From contig CAWKOH010000004.1 in assembly GCA_963851245.1 (NCBI GenBank), forward strand, positions 496,001-560,000: a DNA stretch of 64,000 bases, given 5' to 3'. The first letter of the stretch is position 1; every line of letters starts with the position of its first letter. This DNA comes from CAWKOH01 sp963851245 (GTDB taxonomy: Bacteria; Actinomycetota; Acidimicrobiia; Acidimicrobiales; Palsa-688). A program made the translations under genes and the position numbers. Positions 17,740-25,746 of the stretch are shown in pieces. The notes under the pieces are model-generated. The model did no database searches, was not told the origin of the DNA, and saw only the letters and a list, made by a program, of their open reading frames with translations.

Positions 17740-18072
17740 ATGCCGTGGCTCTTGCGCGACGGGGACGTTCTGGCCGCCATCGAGGATCCGCGCAAAGGAT
17801 GGCAGCGCAACCTGCAGGGGGCGGTACTGCTGCAGCGCCCAGCGGTGGTCCACACGCTGGTCGACGCGGTCGAACTGGATGTGGCCTGGTGCGGACCGGC
17901 GACCGTCGGAACGGGCGACCCCGGCTTCCAGGTGCGGCGCATCGCCGCGCTGGCGCCGAGGCGAATGGCCCGGCCCCACCTCGGCGCCGGCGCACTGCTC
18001 GTCGCCCCGGGCGGCACCTTCGAGCGCTGGCGCCTACAGGTCGGTGATTGCCTCGAGGTCCGAGGGGGATGA
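17740..18072 (+). CDS. DUF192 family protein
   Basis: About 110 residues. The pattern LQGAVLLQRPAVVHTLVDAVELDVAWC, then VRRIAALAPRRMARP and PGGTFERWRLQVGDCLEV matches the compact DUF192 fold found widely in bacteria, often without known function. The start is either ATG 17740 or TTG 17731, the latter overlapping the ychF stop. The 3' end overlaps rsmI by 4 nt (ATGA), so it is translated with its neighbours. Confidence 0.75.
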   Translation: MPWLLRDGDVLAAIEDPRKGWQRNLQGAVLLQRPAVVHTLVDAVELDVAWCGPATVGTGDPGFQVRRIAALAPRRMARPHLGAGALLVAPGGTFERWRLQVGDCLEVRGG

Positions 18073-18959
18073 CCGGCCGCCTGGTCCTGGTCGGCACGCC
18101 GATCGGCAATTTGGGTGACATCTCCGAGCGAGCCAAGTCCGCTCTGGCCGGCGCTGAGGTGATCTTCTGCGAGGACACCCGGCGCACCCGGAAGCTGCTC
18201 AGCGCTCTCGCCATTCCCGCCCCCCGTCTGGTGCGCCTGGACCAGACCAACGAATCCGATCTGCTCGACCGGGTCACGGACACGATCCGGGCGGGCGCCG
18301 CGGCCGTCCTCGTCAGCGACGCAGGGATGCCGACCATCTCGGACCCCGGCACCGCCGTGGTCAGATCCTGCGCGCAGGCCGGAATCGGCGTTGAGGTGGT
18401 TCCGGGGCCGAGCGCCGTGAGTGCGGCGTTGGCCCTCTCCGGACTGCCGGCATCGAGGTTCCGCTTCGAAGGCTTCCTGGCCCGCAAGGGACGCGACCGA
18501 ACAGCCCAACTGGAATCGATAGCACGCGACGACATGACGACCGTCGTCTACGAATCCCCTCACCGGGTGGTCCGCACCCTCTCCGATCTGGCCGACGCCT
18601 GCGGTCCGGACCGGCCCGTCGCTCTCGTGCGCGAGCTCACCAAGTTGCACGAGGAGGTGTGGCGCGGCTCGCTCGGTGAGGGCGCCGAGCGGCTGCGAGC
18701 GGCGCCCGAGTCACCGAGAGGTGAGTGGGTGCTCGTGATCGGAGGACGCCGGCCGGGCTCCGCCGGTGCCACGTCTCGGGATGACGGCGCAGGTATTAGC
18801 GCGATTGTCGATGACGACGACATAGTCGCAGCCGTTCAGGCCCGGATGGGCGAAGGCCTGGATCGCCGCCAGGCGGTGGCCGAAGTGGCGTCCTCTCTTC
18901 GGGTCCCTAAACGCCGGGTGTACAACCTCTCGATCGGCCTATCCGCCCCGGCTGGGTGA
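18069..18959 (+). CDS. rsmI: 16S rRNA (cytidine1402-2'-O)-methyltransferase
   Basis: 296 residues from the ATG that overlaps the DUF192 stop; GAGGGGG lies just upstream. LVLVGTPIGNLGDISERA, EDTRRTRKLL, VLVSDAGMPTISDPG and VEVVPGPSAVSAALALSGLP are the tetrapyrrole-methylase-fold signatures of RsmI, and the C-terminal VPKRRVYNLSIGL segment is also typical. It methylates the ribose of C1402 in the decoding centre. Confidence 0.94.
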   Translation: MTGRLVLVGTPIGNLGDISERAKSALAGAEVIFCEDTRRTRKLLSALAIPAPRLVRLDQTNESDLLDRVTDTIRAGAAAVLVSDAGMPTISDPGTAVVRSCAQAGIGVEVVPGPSAVSAALALSGLPASRFRFEGFLARKGRDRTAQLESIARDDMTTVVYESPHRVVRTLSDLADACGPDRPVALVRELTKLHEEVWRGSLGEGAERLRAAPESPRGEWVLVIGGRRPGSAGATSRDDGAGISAIVDDDDIVAAVQARMGEGLDRRQAVAEVASSLRVPKRRVYNLSIGLSAPAG

Positions 18960-18993
18960 CCTTATTGGCGACCGGCTGAGCCGCCGGATGCCC

Positions 18994-18999
18994 TACCCT
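18994..18999 (+). promoter_or_regulatory. -10 box of metG
   Basis: TACCCT, 8 nt, then the metG GTG. The same box and spacing precede xseA. No Shine-Dalgarno sequence is present. Confidence 0.45.
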
Positions 19000-19007
19000 C
19001 AACTGCT

Positions 19008-20516
19008 GTGGCCCGCTTCTACGTCACCACCCCCATCTACTACGTCAACGACGCGCCCCACATCGGCCACGCCTACACGACCGTCACGGCCGACGCACTG
19101 GCTCGCTGGCATCGACTGCGCGGTGACGATGTCTTCTTCCTCACAGGAACCGACGAGCACGGTCTGAAAGTGCAGCGGGCGGCCGAGGCGAACGGGCTCA
19201 GTCCCCGCGACCATGCTGACCGGACGAGCGAGCGCTACCGGCAGGTCTGGTCCAGTCTCGATATCTCCTACAACGACTTCATCCGCACCACCGAGCCGCG
19301 CCACTACCAGGCCACCCAGGAGCTGATGCAGGCGGCCTACGACAACGGCTGGATCGAACTGCGGCCCTACGAGGGCCTGTACTGCGTGTCGTGCGAGGCC
19401 TACTACACGGAGAGCGAGCTGGTCGACGGGAACCTCTGCCCGATCCATCACACCCCGGTCGAGTTGCTGAGGGAAGAGAACTATTTCTTCAAGCTCTCTC
19501 AGTTCACCGACCGCCTGCTCGAATGGTACGACCAGAACCCTGGTGCCGTCACCCCGGAGGCGAAACGCAACGAAGCCATCGGTCTGATCAAAGGCGGCCT
19601 GCGTGACATCTCGATCTCGCGGACTTCGATTACCTGGGGCGTTCCGGTGCCGTGGGACCCGGGCCACGTTTTCTACGTCTGGTACGACGCCCTCATCAAC
19701 TACGCCACGGCTGTCGGCTACGGCGCCGATCCGGCCCGCTTCGAAGTATGGTGGCCCGCTGTCCATCATCTGATCGGCAAGGACATCCTCCGCTTCCACT
19801 GCGTTTACTGGCCCGCCTTGCTGATGGCAGCTGACCTGTCCCCGCCCGGCCGCATAGCCGTGCACGGCTTCTTGCTCGTCGGCGGCGAGAAGATGTCCAA
19901 GACGGCGCTGAACCAGATCGCCCCGGCGGATCTGGTTCCGACTTTCGGCGTCGACGGTTTCCGCTACCACTTCCTTCGCGACCAGGCCTTCGGTCCCGAC
20001 GGGGACTTCTCGTACGAGGGGATGGTGGCCCGCTACAACGCGGACCTGGCCAACAACCTGGGCAACCTTCTGGCCCGGGTCTCGACGGTGGTGGAGCGCA
20101 AGTGCGCCGGAATCGGGCCGGCGCCCGACCCGACCAGCCCGCTGGCCGCGGTGGCTGCCTCCGTCTACGACGAAGCGGTTTCCGCTTGGGATCGCATCGC
20201 TCCGAGCGAGGCGCTCGAAGCGACGTGGCGTCTCGTCCGTGAGACCAACGCCGCCCTCGAGGCCGCTGAACCCTGGAAGGCGGAGCCGGGGCCCGCCGTC
20301 GACGCGGTGCTCGGCGACGCCCTCGAGGTGTTGCGCATTGTGGCCGTACTGGCCAGCCCGGCGCTGACTCGAGCGTCGCGGGAGATCTGGCGCCGTATCG
20401 GCCTGACCGGCGAGCCATCCGAGCAGCGCCTCCCGGAGGCGGCCGTCTGGGGCGGCTATCCCGGAGGGCTGCCGGTTGAGCGAGCCGGCCCGCTCTTCCC
20501 CCGGATCACGGAGTAG
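19008..20516 (+). CDS. metG: Methionine--tRNA ligase
   Basis: 502 residues, the short form without a C-terminal tRNA-binding domain. YYVNDAPHIGHAYTT holds the HIGH signature and GEKMSKTALN the KMSKS loop. The insertion has only CVSCEAYYTESELV and LCPIHH as cysteine-bearing remnants, consistent with a one-knuckle type. It charges tRNA-Met. GTG start is supported by the leaderless box upstream. It heads the run metG, tatD, rsmA, ispE. Confidence 0.95.
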   Translation: MARFYVTTPIYYVNDAPHIGHAYTTVTADALARWHRLRGDDVFFLTGTDEHGLKVQRAAEANGLSPRDHADRTSERYRQVWSSLDISYNDFIRTTEPRHYQATQELMQAAYDNGWIELRPYEGLYCVSCEAYYTESELVDGNLCPIHHTPVELLREENYFFKLSQFTDRLLEWYDQNPGAVTPEAKRNEAIGLIKGGLRDISISRTSITWGVPVPWDPGHVFYVWYDALINYATAVGYGADPARFEVWWPAVHHLIGKDILRFHCVYWPALLMAADLSPPGRIAVHGFLLVGGEKMSKTALNQIAPADLVPTFGVDGFRYHFLRDQAFGPDGDFSYEGMVARYNADLANNLGNLLARVSTVVERKCAGIGPAPDPTSPLAAVAASVYDEAVSAWDRIAPSEALEATWRLVRETNAALEAAEPWKAEPGPAVDAVLGDALEVLRIVAVLASPALTRASREIWRRIGLTGEPSEQRLPEAAVWGGYPGGLPVERAGPLFPRITE

Positions 20517-20523
20517 CAGGAGC

Positions 20524-21288
20524 GTGTGGGCCGACAGTCACTGTCACCTCGACTACGACGGCATCGATCTCACCGCCATCGAGGACGCGCGCGCCGCCGG
20601 CGTGACGCGGATGATCACGATCGGGACTGATGCCTCTTTATCAGAGGTAGCCGTGGCCACCGCCCAGGCACACGAAGGAGTGTGGGCGACCGTCGGGCTG
20701 CACCCCCACGAGGCGTCAGATGGGGCGGACAGCATCAGGCGTCTGCTTGACCCGCCGGACCCGGTGGTAGTCGGAGTAGGGGAGTGCGGGCTCGATTATT
20801 ACTACCAGCATTCCCCCCGACCGGCCCAGAGGGACGCCTTTTCAGAGCAGATCGGCCTGGCTCTCGATCTCGACCTGACTCTGGTGGTCCACACCCGGGA
20901 TGCGTGGGATGACACCTTCGACATTCTCGGCGCCGAGGGCGTGCCGGACCGCTGGATCCTGCACTGTTTCAGCGGCGGCCCCGCGGAAGCCAGGCGGGGC
21001 CTTGATCTCGGGGCCTACCTGTCGTTCAGCGGCATTGTCACGTTCAAAAAGGCGGACGAGGTGCGCCAGGCGGCCGCTCTCTGCCCACCGGACCGGTTGC
21101 TGGTCGAGACCGACAGCCCCTACCTGGCCCCCGTCCCGAACAGGGGAAAGGCCAATCGTCCGGCGTGGGTTCCTCTGGTCGGGGCCGGTCTGGCGAAGGC
21201 CCGGGGGGTTCCGGTCGATGAGATCGAGCGCGCCACCTGGCGCAACACCGAACGGGCTTTCCGGCTGCCGGGCTCGCTAACCGGGTGA
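20524..21288 (+). CDS. TatD-family metal-dependent hydrolase (DNase)
   Basis: VWADSHCHLDYDG gives the HxH metal pair, GECGLDYYY the Glu, VVHTRDAWDD the third-site His, HCFSGGPAEARRG another His, and ETDSPYLAP the Asp, all in the TatD order. The family shows 3'-5' exonuclease or endonuclease activity on DNA. GTG 20524 is preferred since homologues start right before DSHCHL; a TTG at 20476 inside metG is also possible. It overlaps rsmA by 4 nt. Confidence 0.9.
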   Translation: MWADSHCHLDYDGIDLTAIEDARAAGVTRMITIGTDASLSEVAVATAQAHEGVWATVGLHPHEASDGADSIRRLLDPPDPVVVGVGECGLDYYYQHSPRPAQRDAFSEQIGLALDLDLTLVVHTRDAWDDTFDILGAEGVPDRWILHCFSGGPAEARRGLDLGAYLSFSGIVTFKKADEVRQAAALCPPDRLLVETDSPYLAPVPNRGKANRPAWVPLVGAGLAKARGVPVDEIERATWRNTERAFRLPGSLTG

Positions 21289-22181
21289 CTCTGACCAGGC
21301 GTCAGGTGGGTGACCTGCTCCAGGTCAATGGTCTTCATCCCAGCCGGGCCCTCGGCCAGAACTTCGTGGCCGACCCCAACACGGTGCGCCGCATCGCCCG
21401 GCTGGCCGCGGTGGGGCCGGGCGACCGGGTCGTGGAGGTGGGACCCGGCCTCGGGTCGTTGACACTGGCTCTGGCCGAGACGGGGGCGTCGGTGACTGCC
21501 ATCGAGGCCGACCGGAGGCTCATGGGCGTCCTCGAGACGGTCACCGCGGGGATGGACGTCCGCCCGGTAGCTGGCGACGCCATGAGCATCGACTGGTCGG
21601 ATCTGCTGGGAGGGCGGCCCGGTTGGGCTCTGGTCGCCAATCTCCCCTACAACATCGCCACCCCTTTGATCGCCCAGCTGCTCGACTCTGTGAGCGCTAT
21701 CGATCGGATGCTGGTCATGGTCCAGAAAGAAGTGGGCGAGCGGCTCGTCGCCTCGGCGGGACAGGACGCGTACGGTGCCGTTTCTGTCAAGGTGGCCTAC
21801 TGGGCCGAAGCGACCATGGTTGGCCGGGTCCCCCCTTCGGTATTCATACCTCAACCGAAAGTGGAGTCGGCTCTGGTCGAGATTCGCCGGCGCCCGGCGC
21901 CGGCGGTAGATCCGGAGCTGGTGTCGGCCGATTCCCTGTTCGAGCTCGTGCGAGCCGGGTTCGCAACCCGCCGCAAGATGCTGCGAAGATCGCTCGCCGG
22001 CCTGGTCTCTGCCGCGGATTTCGAAGCGGCCGGAATCAGGCCGGAGAGCCGGGCCGAAGAGCTGGATGTTTTCGCTTGGGGCCGGCTGGCCGCGGCGGCC
22101 ACGGGGACGATGTCGAGCGCGGCGGGGCTCGGGCCGGCCCCTGAGGTGCCCGGCGGTGGGCGAAGGTCCGGCGGTGGGTGA
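21285..22181 (+). CDS. rsmA: 16S rRNA (A1518/A1519-N6)-dimethyltransferase
   Basis: Start GTG overlaps the tatD stop (GTGA). SRALGQNFVADPN, EVGPGLGSLTLAL (SAM-binding motif I) and LVANLPYNIATPLI (catalytic NLPY) identify KsgA/RsmA; VPPSVFIPQPKVESALV is also typical. It dimethylates two adjacent adenines of helix 45, late in 30S assembly. The last 15 residues are Gly-rich, encoded by an 18-bp near-repeat that also contains the next gene's start. Confidence 0.95.
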   Translation: MTLTRRQVGDLLQVNGLHPSRALGQNFVADPNTVRRIARLAAVGPGDRVVEVGPGLGSLTLALAETGASVTAIEADRRLMGVLETVTAGMDVRPVAGDAMSIDWSDLLGGRPGWALVANLPYNIATPLIAQLLDSVSAIDRMLVMVQKEVGERLVASAGQDAYGAVSVKVAYWAEATMVGRVPPSVFIPQPKVESALVEIRRRPAPAVDPELVSADSLFELVRAGFATRRKMLRRSLAGLVSAADFEAAGIRPESRAEELDVFAWGRLAAAATGTMSSAAGLGPAPEVPGGGRRSGGG

Positions 22182-22965
22182 GGGGCGGGCCGGCGGTGCG
22201 CCGGCCGGCTCGCTGCCGGCCACCCTCGAGGCTCCCGCCAAGTTGACCTTGTCGCTGCGAATCACCGGCGTTCGAGACGACGGTTACCACCTCATCGACG
22301 CCGAAATGGTGTCGCTCGATCTAGTCGACCGATTGGAGCTGGCTCCCGGCGACGGCTTGGTGATCGACGGCGGAGCTGGGGGCTCGGTGCCGGGGGGCGC
22401 CGACAATCTGGTGAGCCGAGCGCTCCGGGTCGCCGGCCGGCGGGCCGCCGTGCGCCTCTACAAGGGCATCCCGGCCGGCGCCGGGCTCGGCGGGGGGTCA
22501 GCCGACGCCGCAGCCGTCTTGCGCTGGGCGGGCCTCCTGGACGTGAACGTTGCGGTGGGCCTGGGAGCCGATGTCCCGTTCTGTCTCTTCGGCGGGCGGG
22601 CCCGGGTGTGTGGCGTCGGTGAGGTGCTCTCGCCGCTGCCGTTCCCTGCCGTGGACGGACAGGCCTATACCCTGCTCACTCCGCCTATTCAGGTGTCGAC
22701 GGCCGCGGTCTATCACGAGTGGGACCGGCTCGGGGGGCCCACCGGCGACCAGGGCAACGATCTGGAGCCGGCCGCCTTGGCCGTGGAGCCGGGGCTGGCC
22801 GCCTGGAGGGATCGTTTGGGTGATGCCACAGGCGAGACGCCCCGACTTGCGGGCAGCGGGGGAACCTGGTTCGTGTCAGGGGCTTCTCCCGGGGATGGCC
22901 GGCTGGTTGTTCACGTCGCCGCCCCGCCGTGGTGGTCTTCCATTGACTTTTATAGTGTTCAGTAG
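22174..22965 (+). CDS. ispE: 4-(cytidine 5'-diphospho)-2-C-methyl-D-erythritol kinase
   Basis: Non-mevalonate isoprenoid pathway enzyme of the GHMP kinase fold. LEAPAKLTLSLRITGVRDDGYH is the N-terminal signature, GIPAGAGLGGGSADAAAVLR the ATP loop, and GADVPFCLFGG and LAGSGGTWFV the later motifs. About 263 residues from GTG 22174, which overlaps rsmA by 8 nt; another GTG lies 18 bp upstream in the duplicated segment, so the exact start is open. The rsmA-ispE order is common in actinobacteria. Confidence 0.93.
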   Translation: MGEGRAGGAPAGSLPATLEAPAKLTLSLRITGVRDDGYHLIDAEMVSLDLVDRLELAPGDGLVIDGGAGGSVPGGADNLVSRALRVAGRRAAVRLYKGIPAGAGLGGGSADAAAVLRWAGLLDVNVAVGLGADVPFCLFGGRARVCGVGEVLSPLPFPAVDGQAYTLLTPPIQVSTAAVYHEWDRLGGPTGDQGNDLEPAALAVEPGLAAWRDRLGDATGETPRLAGSGGTWFVSGASPGDGRLVVHVAAPPWWSSIDFYSVQ

Positions 22966-23050
22966 TGCGCCATATAAGCGCGCTAGTGAACACAAAGAAC
23001 ATCAAGATAGGCTGGAAGGGCTACTGGCCCCCTGCCAGGCCCACTCGGAC

Positions 23051-23067
23051 GCCGGCGATACGCCGGC
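23051..23067. terminator. Hairpin between convergent ispE and bS22
   Basis: GCCGGCG-ATA-CGCCGGC, a perfect 7-bp stem with a 3-nt loop, lies between the two convergent genes and could stop transcription from both sides. It is part of a short tandem repeat of CGCCGGCGAT. Confidence 0.45.
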
Positions 23068-23085
23068 GATGCGCCGATGAGATGC

Positions 23086-23184
23086 CTACCGGCCCGCCCG
23101 GCGCTGCCAGCGCGTCGCTTTGAGCATCTTCTTGTGCTTCTTCTTGCGCATGCGCTTGCGGCGCTTTTTGATCAGCGATCCCAT
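23086..23184 (-). CDS. Small ribosomal protein bS22-like (AURKAIP1/COX24 domain)
   Basis: 32 residues: MGSLIKKRRKRMRKKK followed by HKKMLKATRWQRRAGR. This is a near-complete match in my memory to the 33-residue actinobacterial 30S protein bS22, whose signature is an initial MGSxIKKRRKRM and a later KKHxKxLxxTRxQRR. It is too short for routine ORF calling. A TAGGTT box lies 11 nt upstream. It is divergent from the DUF2889 gene and convergent with ispE. Confidence 0.88.
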   Translation of the reverse strand: MGSLIKKRRKRMRKKKHKKMLKATRWQRRAGR

Positions 23185-23201
23185 GGCGGACCGCCAACCT
23201 A

Positions 23202-23966
23202 GTGGCTGAGACAGGTTGGAGCCATTCGTGGGACGTGTGGGAGGCTGAGTTCGTGGCGGTGGATGGACGCGATGAGACAGAACCGACGAGGGCCCAGTGG
23301 TCCGACTACCCGGATCTCTTCCCTCCCGACCCGGACCTCCCGCCTCTGCACCAGCGGGACTATCAAGTTCGGGCCTGGGCCCTGGACGAATCGACGGTGC
23401 TCATACGGGGCGCGGTCATGGACATCAGGCCCGGTGAGGTGGTGACGGAGCTCGTCAGGGAGTTCGGCGTTGCCGCCGGCACACAGCGCCCTCTACCCAT
23501 ACACCACATGGTCGTGGATCTGCACGTGGGGTTCCCGGACATGGTGATCCAAAAGGCTGACGTGGTCTTCGAGGTGCACCCTCAGCCGGCCTGTCCGTCG
23601 ATCGGGCCCGACTACCAAGGCCTGGTCGGGCTGTCGATTGCTCGTGGTTTCACCCACAAGGTCCGGGAGTTGTTCGGAGGGCCGCGCGGGTGCACTCACA
23701 CCACCGCCCTGCTTCAGGCCATGGCTCCCGTTGCTCTTCAATCCGTGTTTTCCATGCGCGGGCCGCGTCGCCGTCGGGACGGACCGGCATCGGCGTCTCC
23801 ATTCATGCGCGACACCTGTCACGTGTGGTCCAGTGAGGGGGAGTTGTGGCAGGGCGTGACAGTCGGGCGGCACCCACCGGTACCGCTTCCGACCCAGAAA
23901 CGCCTACGAGAGTCAGGCGTTTCCTTCGAGGCGATCGAGGACCGCCGGATGAGCGGAGACGGGTAG
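23202..23966 (+). CDS. DUF2889 domain-containing protein
   Basis: 254 residues. The DUF2889 pattern is clear: YQVRAWALDESTVLIRGAVMDIRP, HHMVVDLHV, then CPSIGPDYQGLVGLSIARGF and RGCTHTTALLQAMAP, with the conserved Cys and His residues. No biochemical role is known for the family; it is seen near acyl-CoA and steroid-type metabolism in some actinobacteria. It ends 7 bp before the convergent FrhB-like gene. Confidence 0.8.
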   Translation: MAETGWSHSWDVWEAEFVAVDGRDETEPTRAQWSDYPDLFPPDPDLPPLHQRDYQVRAWALDESTVLIRGAVMDIRPGEVVTELVREFGVAAGTQRPLPIHHMVVDLHVGFPDMVIQKADVVFEVHPQPACPSIGPDYQGLVGLSIARGFTHKVRELFGGPRGCTHTTALLQAMAPVALQSVFSMRGPRRRRDGPASASPFMRDTCHVWSSEGELWQGVTVGRHPPVPLPTQKRLRESGVSFEAIEDRRMSGDG

Positions 23967-23973
23967 CGAACTA

Positions 23974-25140
23974 CTACTGCGCCTTGGCTTTGGGCGGCGG
24001 CACGCCGATCCTCGGCGCCGCCACCGCGGTCTCCGGCCAGCGTCGCCGCGAGACCACGGACAGTTTGCGCAGCAGGGCGATAGCGCCCGGGTCATCGTCG
24101 CCCGGCCGCGTCTCGATCAAGCCGTCGGCGATCATGCCGTCGATGATCTCCCGTCCCGCATCGGTACGCACGATGGTGAGGGTCCAGTCGTTGAACGCCC
24201 CTATGCCGCCGGTCGAGATGTCGGCGTGCTCGGCGGCGAAGTCCGGACAGGTCTTGCAGCCCTCGCGCGTCCACCCGTGGCACTCCTTCAGCGGCACCTC
24301 GTGGTAGGACCCGTCGCGCATCCACACCTGAAGGACGCCCTTGATGTTCATCTTGGCGATGTCCGCACGGCGCAGGCCATACTTGGCCTCCAACAGCTCT
24401 TCGAAGATGGCGTCATCGAAGGTCTTCGAACACAGGAGCCCGATCGACAGAGCCAGGCGACGCCCAGGCTTTCCTGCTTTGCGGGCTCGCATGACTCCGG
24501 GGATGGACGACTGGCAGCTCATCCCGACCAGGGCTAGCCGCTCGGCCCCTTCCGCCACTGCGGTGATGTAGGCCAGCGTGTTGGCGGAGTAGGTGTAACG
24601 CGACCCGGCGGCGGCCAGGATCTCCTCCCGGGTGCGCGCCAGGCCCGGGATCGCCTTCCACGTACTGCCGTCCCCTTCGAGCATCGAAACCAGGGCGGCG
24701 TCGATACGGTCGTTGTCCAAGCACCAGAGCAGAATGGCGGACACCAGCCCTCCGTCCTGGCCTTCGCGCAGGATCTCAGGATCGGTCGCCCGGGCGAGGA
24801 ACACGTCCTTGGACACGCCGGCCATCTCGTCGGCGTCACGTTCTCGGCCGAACAAGTAGGTGTCGATCTCGGTTTCCCAGTTGCGAAAGCGCGGGCAGGC
24901 TCGGGTGCAGCTGGTGCAGCCCTTTAGTCCGTGTCCGCAGTCACCGGGCCCGAGCTCATCCTCCAGGTGGAACGGCTTGTATACGCCGTTCTGGTCGTCG
25001 TATCCGAGGACGTCGTGCGGACAGGCCACGACGCATCCGGCGCATCCGGTGCACAGGCCGCTAGTGACGACTTCGGAGAAGAGCTCGGCCCACTGGGCTC
25101 GCCAGCGTTCTTTGGCCGCCGGGGTATCTGTCGCAGTCAC
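23974..25140 (-). CDS. Coenzyme F420 hydrogenase/dehydrogenase beta subunit (FrhB) family protein
   Basis: About 388 residues. Two cysteine clusters near the start, CTGCAGCVVACP and CTSCTRACPRF, are the 4Fe-4S sites. QDGGLVSAILLWCLD and LVGMSCQSSIPGVMR with GLLCSKTFDD belong to the FrhB_FdhB N and C domains, which bind FAD and F420. It probably moves electrons between F420 or ferredoxin and an unknown partner; no hydrogenase subunits are nearby. GTG 25140 is chosen over TTG 25164 since TAGCCT lies exactly 7 nt before it. Confidence 0.88.
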   Translation of the reverse strand: MTATDTPAAKERWRAQWAELFSEVVTSGLCTGCAGCVVACPHDVLGYDDQNGVYKPFHLEDELGPGDCGHGLKGCTSCTRACPRFRNWETEIDTYLFGRERDADEMAGVSKDVFLARATDPEILREGQDGGLVSAILLWCLDNDRIDAALVSMLEGDGSTWKAIPGLARTREEILAAAGSRYTYSANTLAYITAVAEGAERLALVGMSCQSSIPGVMRARKAGKPGRRLALSIGLLCSKTFDDAIFEELLEAKYGLRRADIAKMNIKGVLQVWMRDGSYHEVPLKECHGWTREGCKTCPDFAAEHADISTGGIGAFNDWTLTIVRTDAGREIIDGMIADGLIETRPGDDDPGAIALLRKLSVVSRRRWPETAVAAPRIGVPPPKAKAQ

Positions 25141-25147
25141 CCGGGGG

Positions 25148-25153
25148 AGGCTA
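25148..25153 (-). promoter_or_regulatory. -10 box of the FrhB-like gene
   Basis: TAGCCT on the minus strand, 7 nt before GTG 25140. This identifies the start and a leaderless message. Confidence 0.45.
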
Positions 25154-25265
25154 GTCCGCGCCAACCGCGGCCAGCACGGTTGGCTTGCCGAGAGCGGTCG
25201 CCGGCCAGGTCGCCGGCCGAAGCCGATCCCGCCGACGGCGAATCACGGCGCCGCCCAACGAGCTC

Positions 25266-25685
25266 TCACACCCAGACGCCCTCGGACGGGCCACTTTCGC
25301 TTATGCGATCGCAAGTCGGGCACCACCAACGGGCGACCAGAGGGGTCCCGCAGTCTGCGTGGCTGGGGGTGTCGGCGTCCCCGCCCCCATGGTCGGCGCT
25401 CCATTGGGCCAGCAGCCGCATGGCACCCCCGAGGTCACGGCCCGGCTCGGTCAACTCATAGGTGTAGCGGACCGGGCGTCTCGAATAGGGGACGGCGATC
25501 AAGAGGCCGTCCTCCTCGAGGCGCCGGAGCCGTTGCGCCAGGACGTTGGTGGCGATCCCGGGGAGGACAGCCTGCAGGTCGCCGAAGCGCCGAGGTTGAT
25601 CCATGACCGCATCCAGGATCAGCAGAGACCACCTGTCACCGACTCGGTCCAGGGCTCCCGAAAGTGCGCTCGGCGCGGTATCCAT
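25266..25685 (-). CDS. HxlR-family transcriptional regulator
   Basis: 139 residues. The winged helix is explicit: VGDRWSLLILDAVMDQPRRFGDLQ, then GIATNVLAQRLRRLEEDGLL and RPVRYTYELTEPGRDL. Beyond the usual length there is a C-terminal cysteine segment (HADCGTPLVARWWCPTCDRI), a possible zinc or redox site. Members of the family respond to aldehydes, quinones or oxidants. It is divergent from the PDZ protease gene with 61 bp between start codons, and a palindrome sits in that gap. Confidence 0.9.
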   Translation of the reverse strand: MDTAPSALSGALDRVGDRWSLLILDAVMDQPRRFGDLQAVLPGIATNVLAQRLRRLEEDGLLIAVPYSRRPVRYTYELTEPGRDLGGAMRLLAQWSADHGGGDADTPSHADCGTPLVARWWCPTCDRISESGPSEGVWV

Positions 25686-25711
25686 GTCCCATTTATATCT
25701 CAGGGGGTGTA

Positions 25712-25729
25712 ACTTGCGACTTGCAAGTC
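25712..25729. promoter_or_regulatory. Palindromic operator candidate between hxlR-like and protease genes
   Basis: GACTTGCAAGTC (25718-25729) is a perfect 12-bp palindrome, and a further ACTTGC half-site at 25712-25717 gives a second dyad (ACTTGC-N5-GCAAGT). It lies 18 bp before the protease ATG, near its ribosome binding site, and 27 bp from the regulator start. This is the natural place for autoregulation and joint control. Confidence 0.6.
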
Positions 25730-25746
25730 ACCTGGAAGGAGACAAC

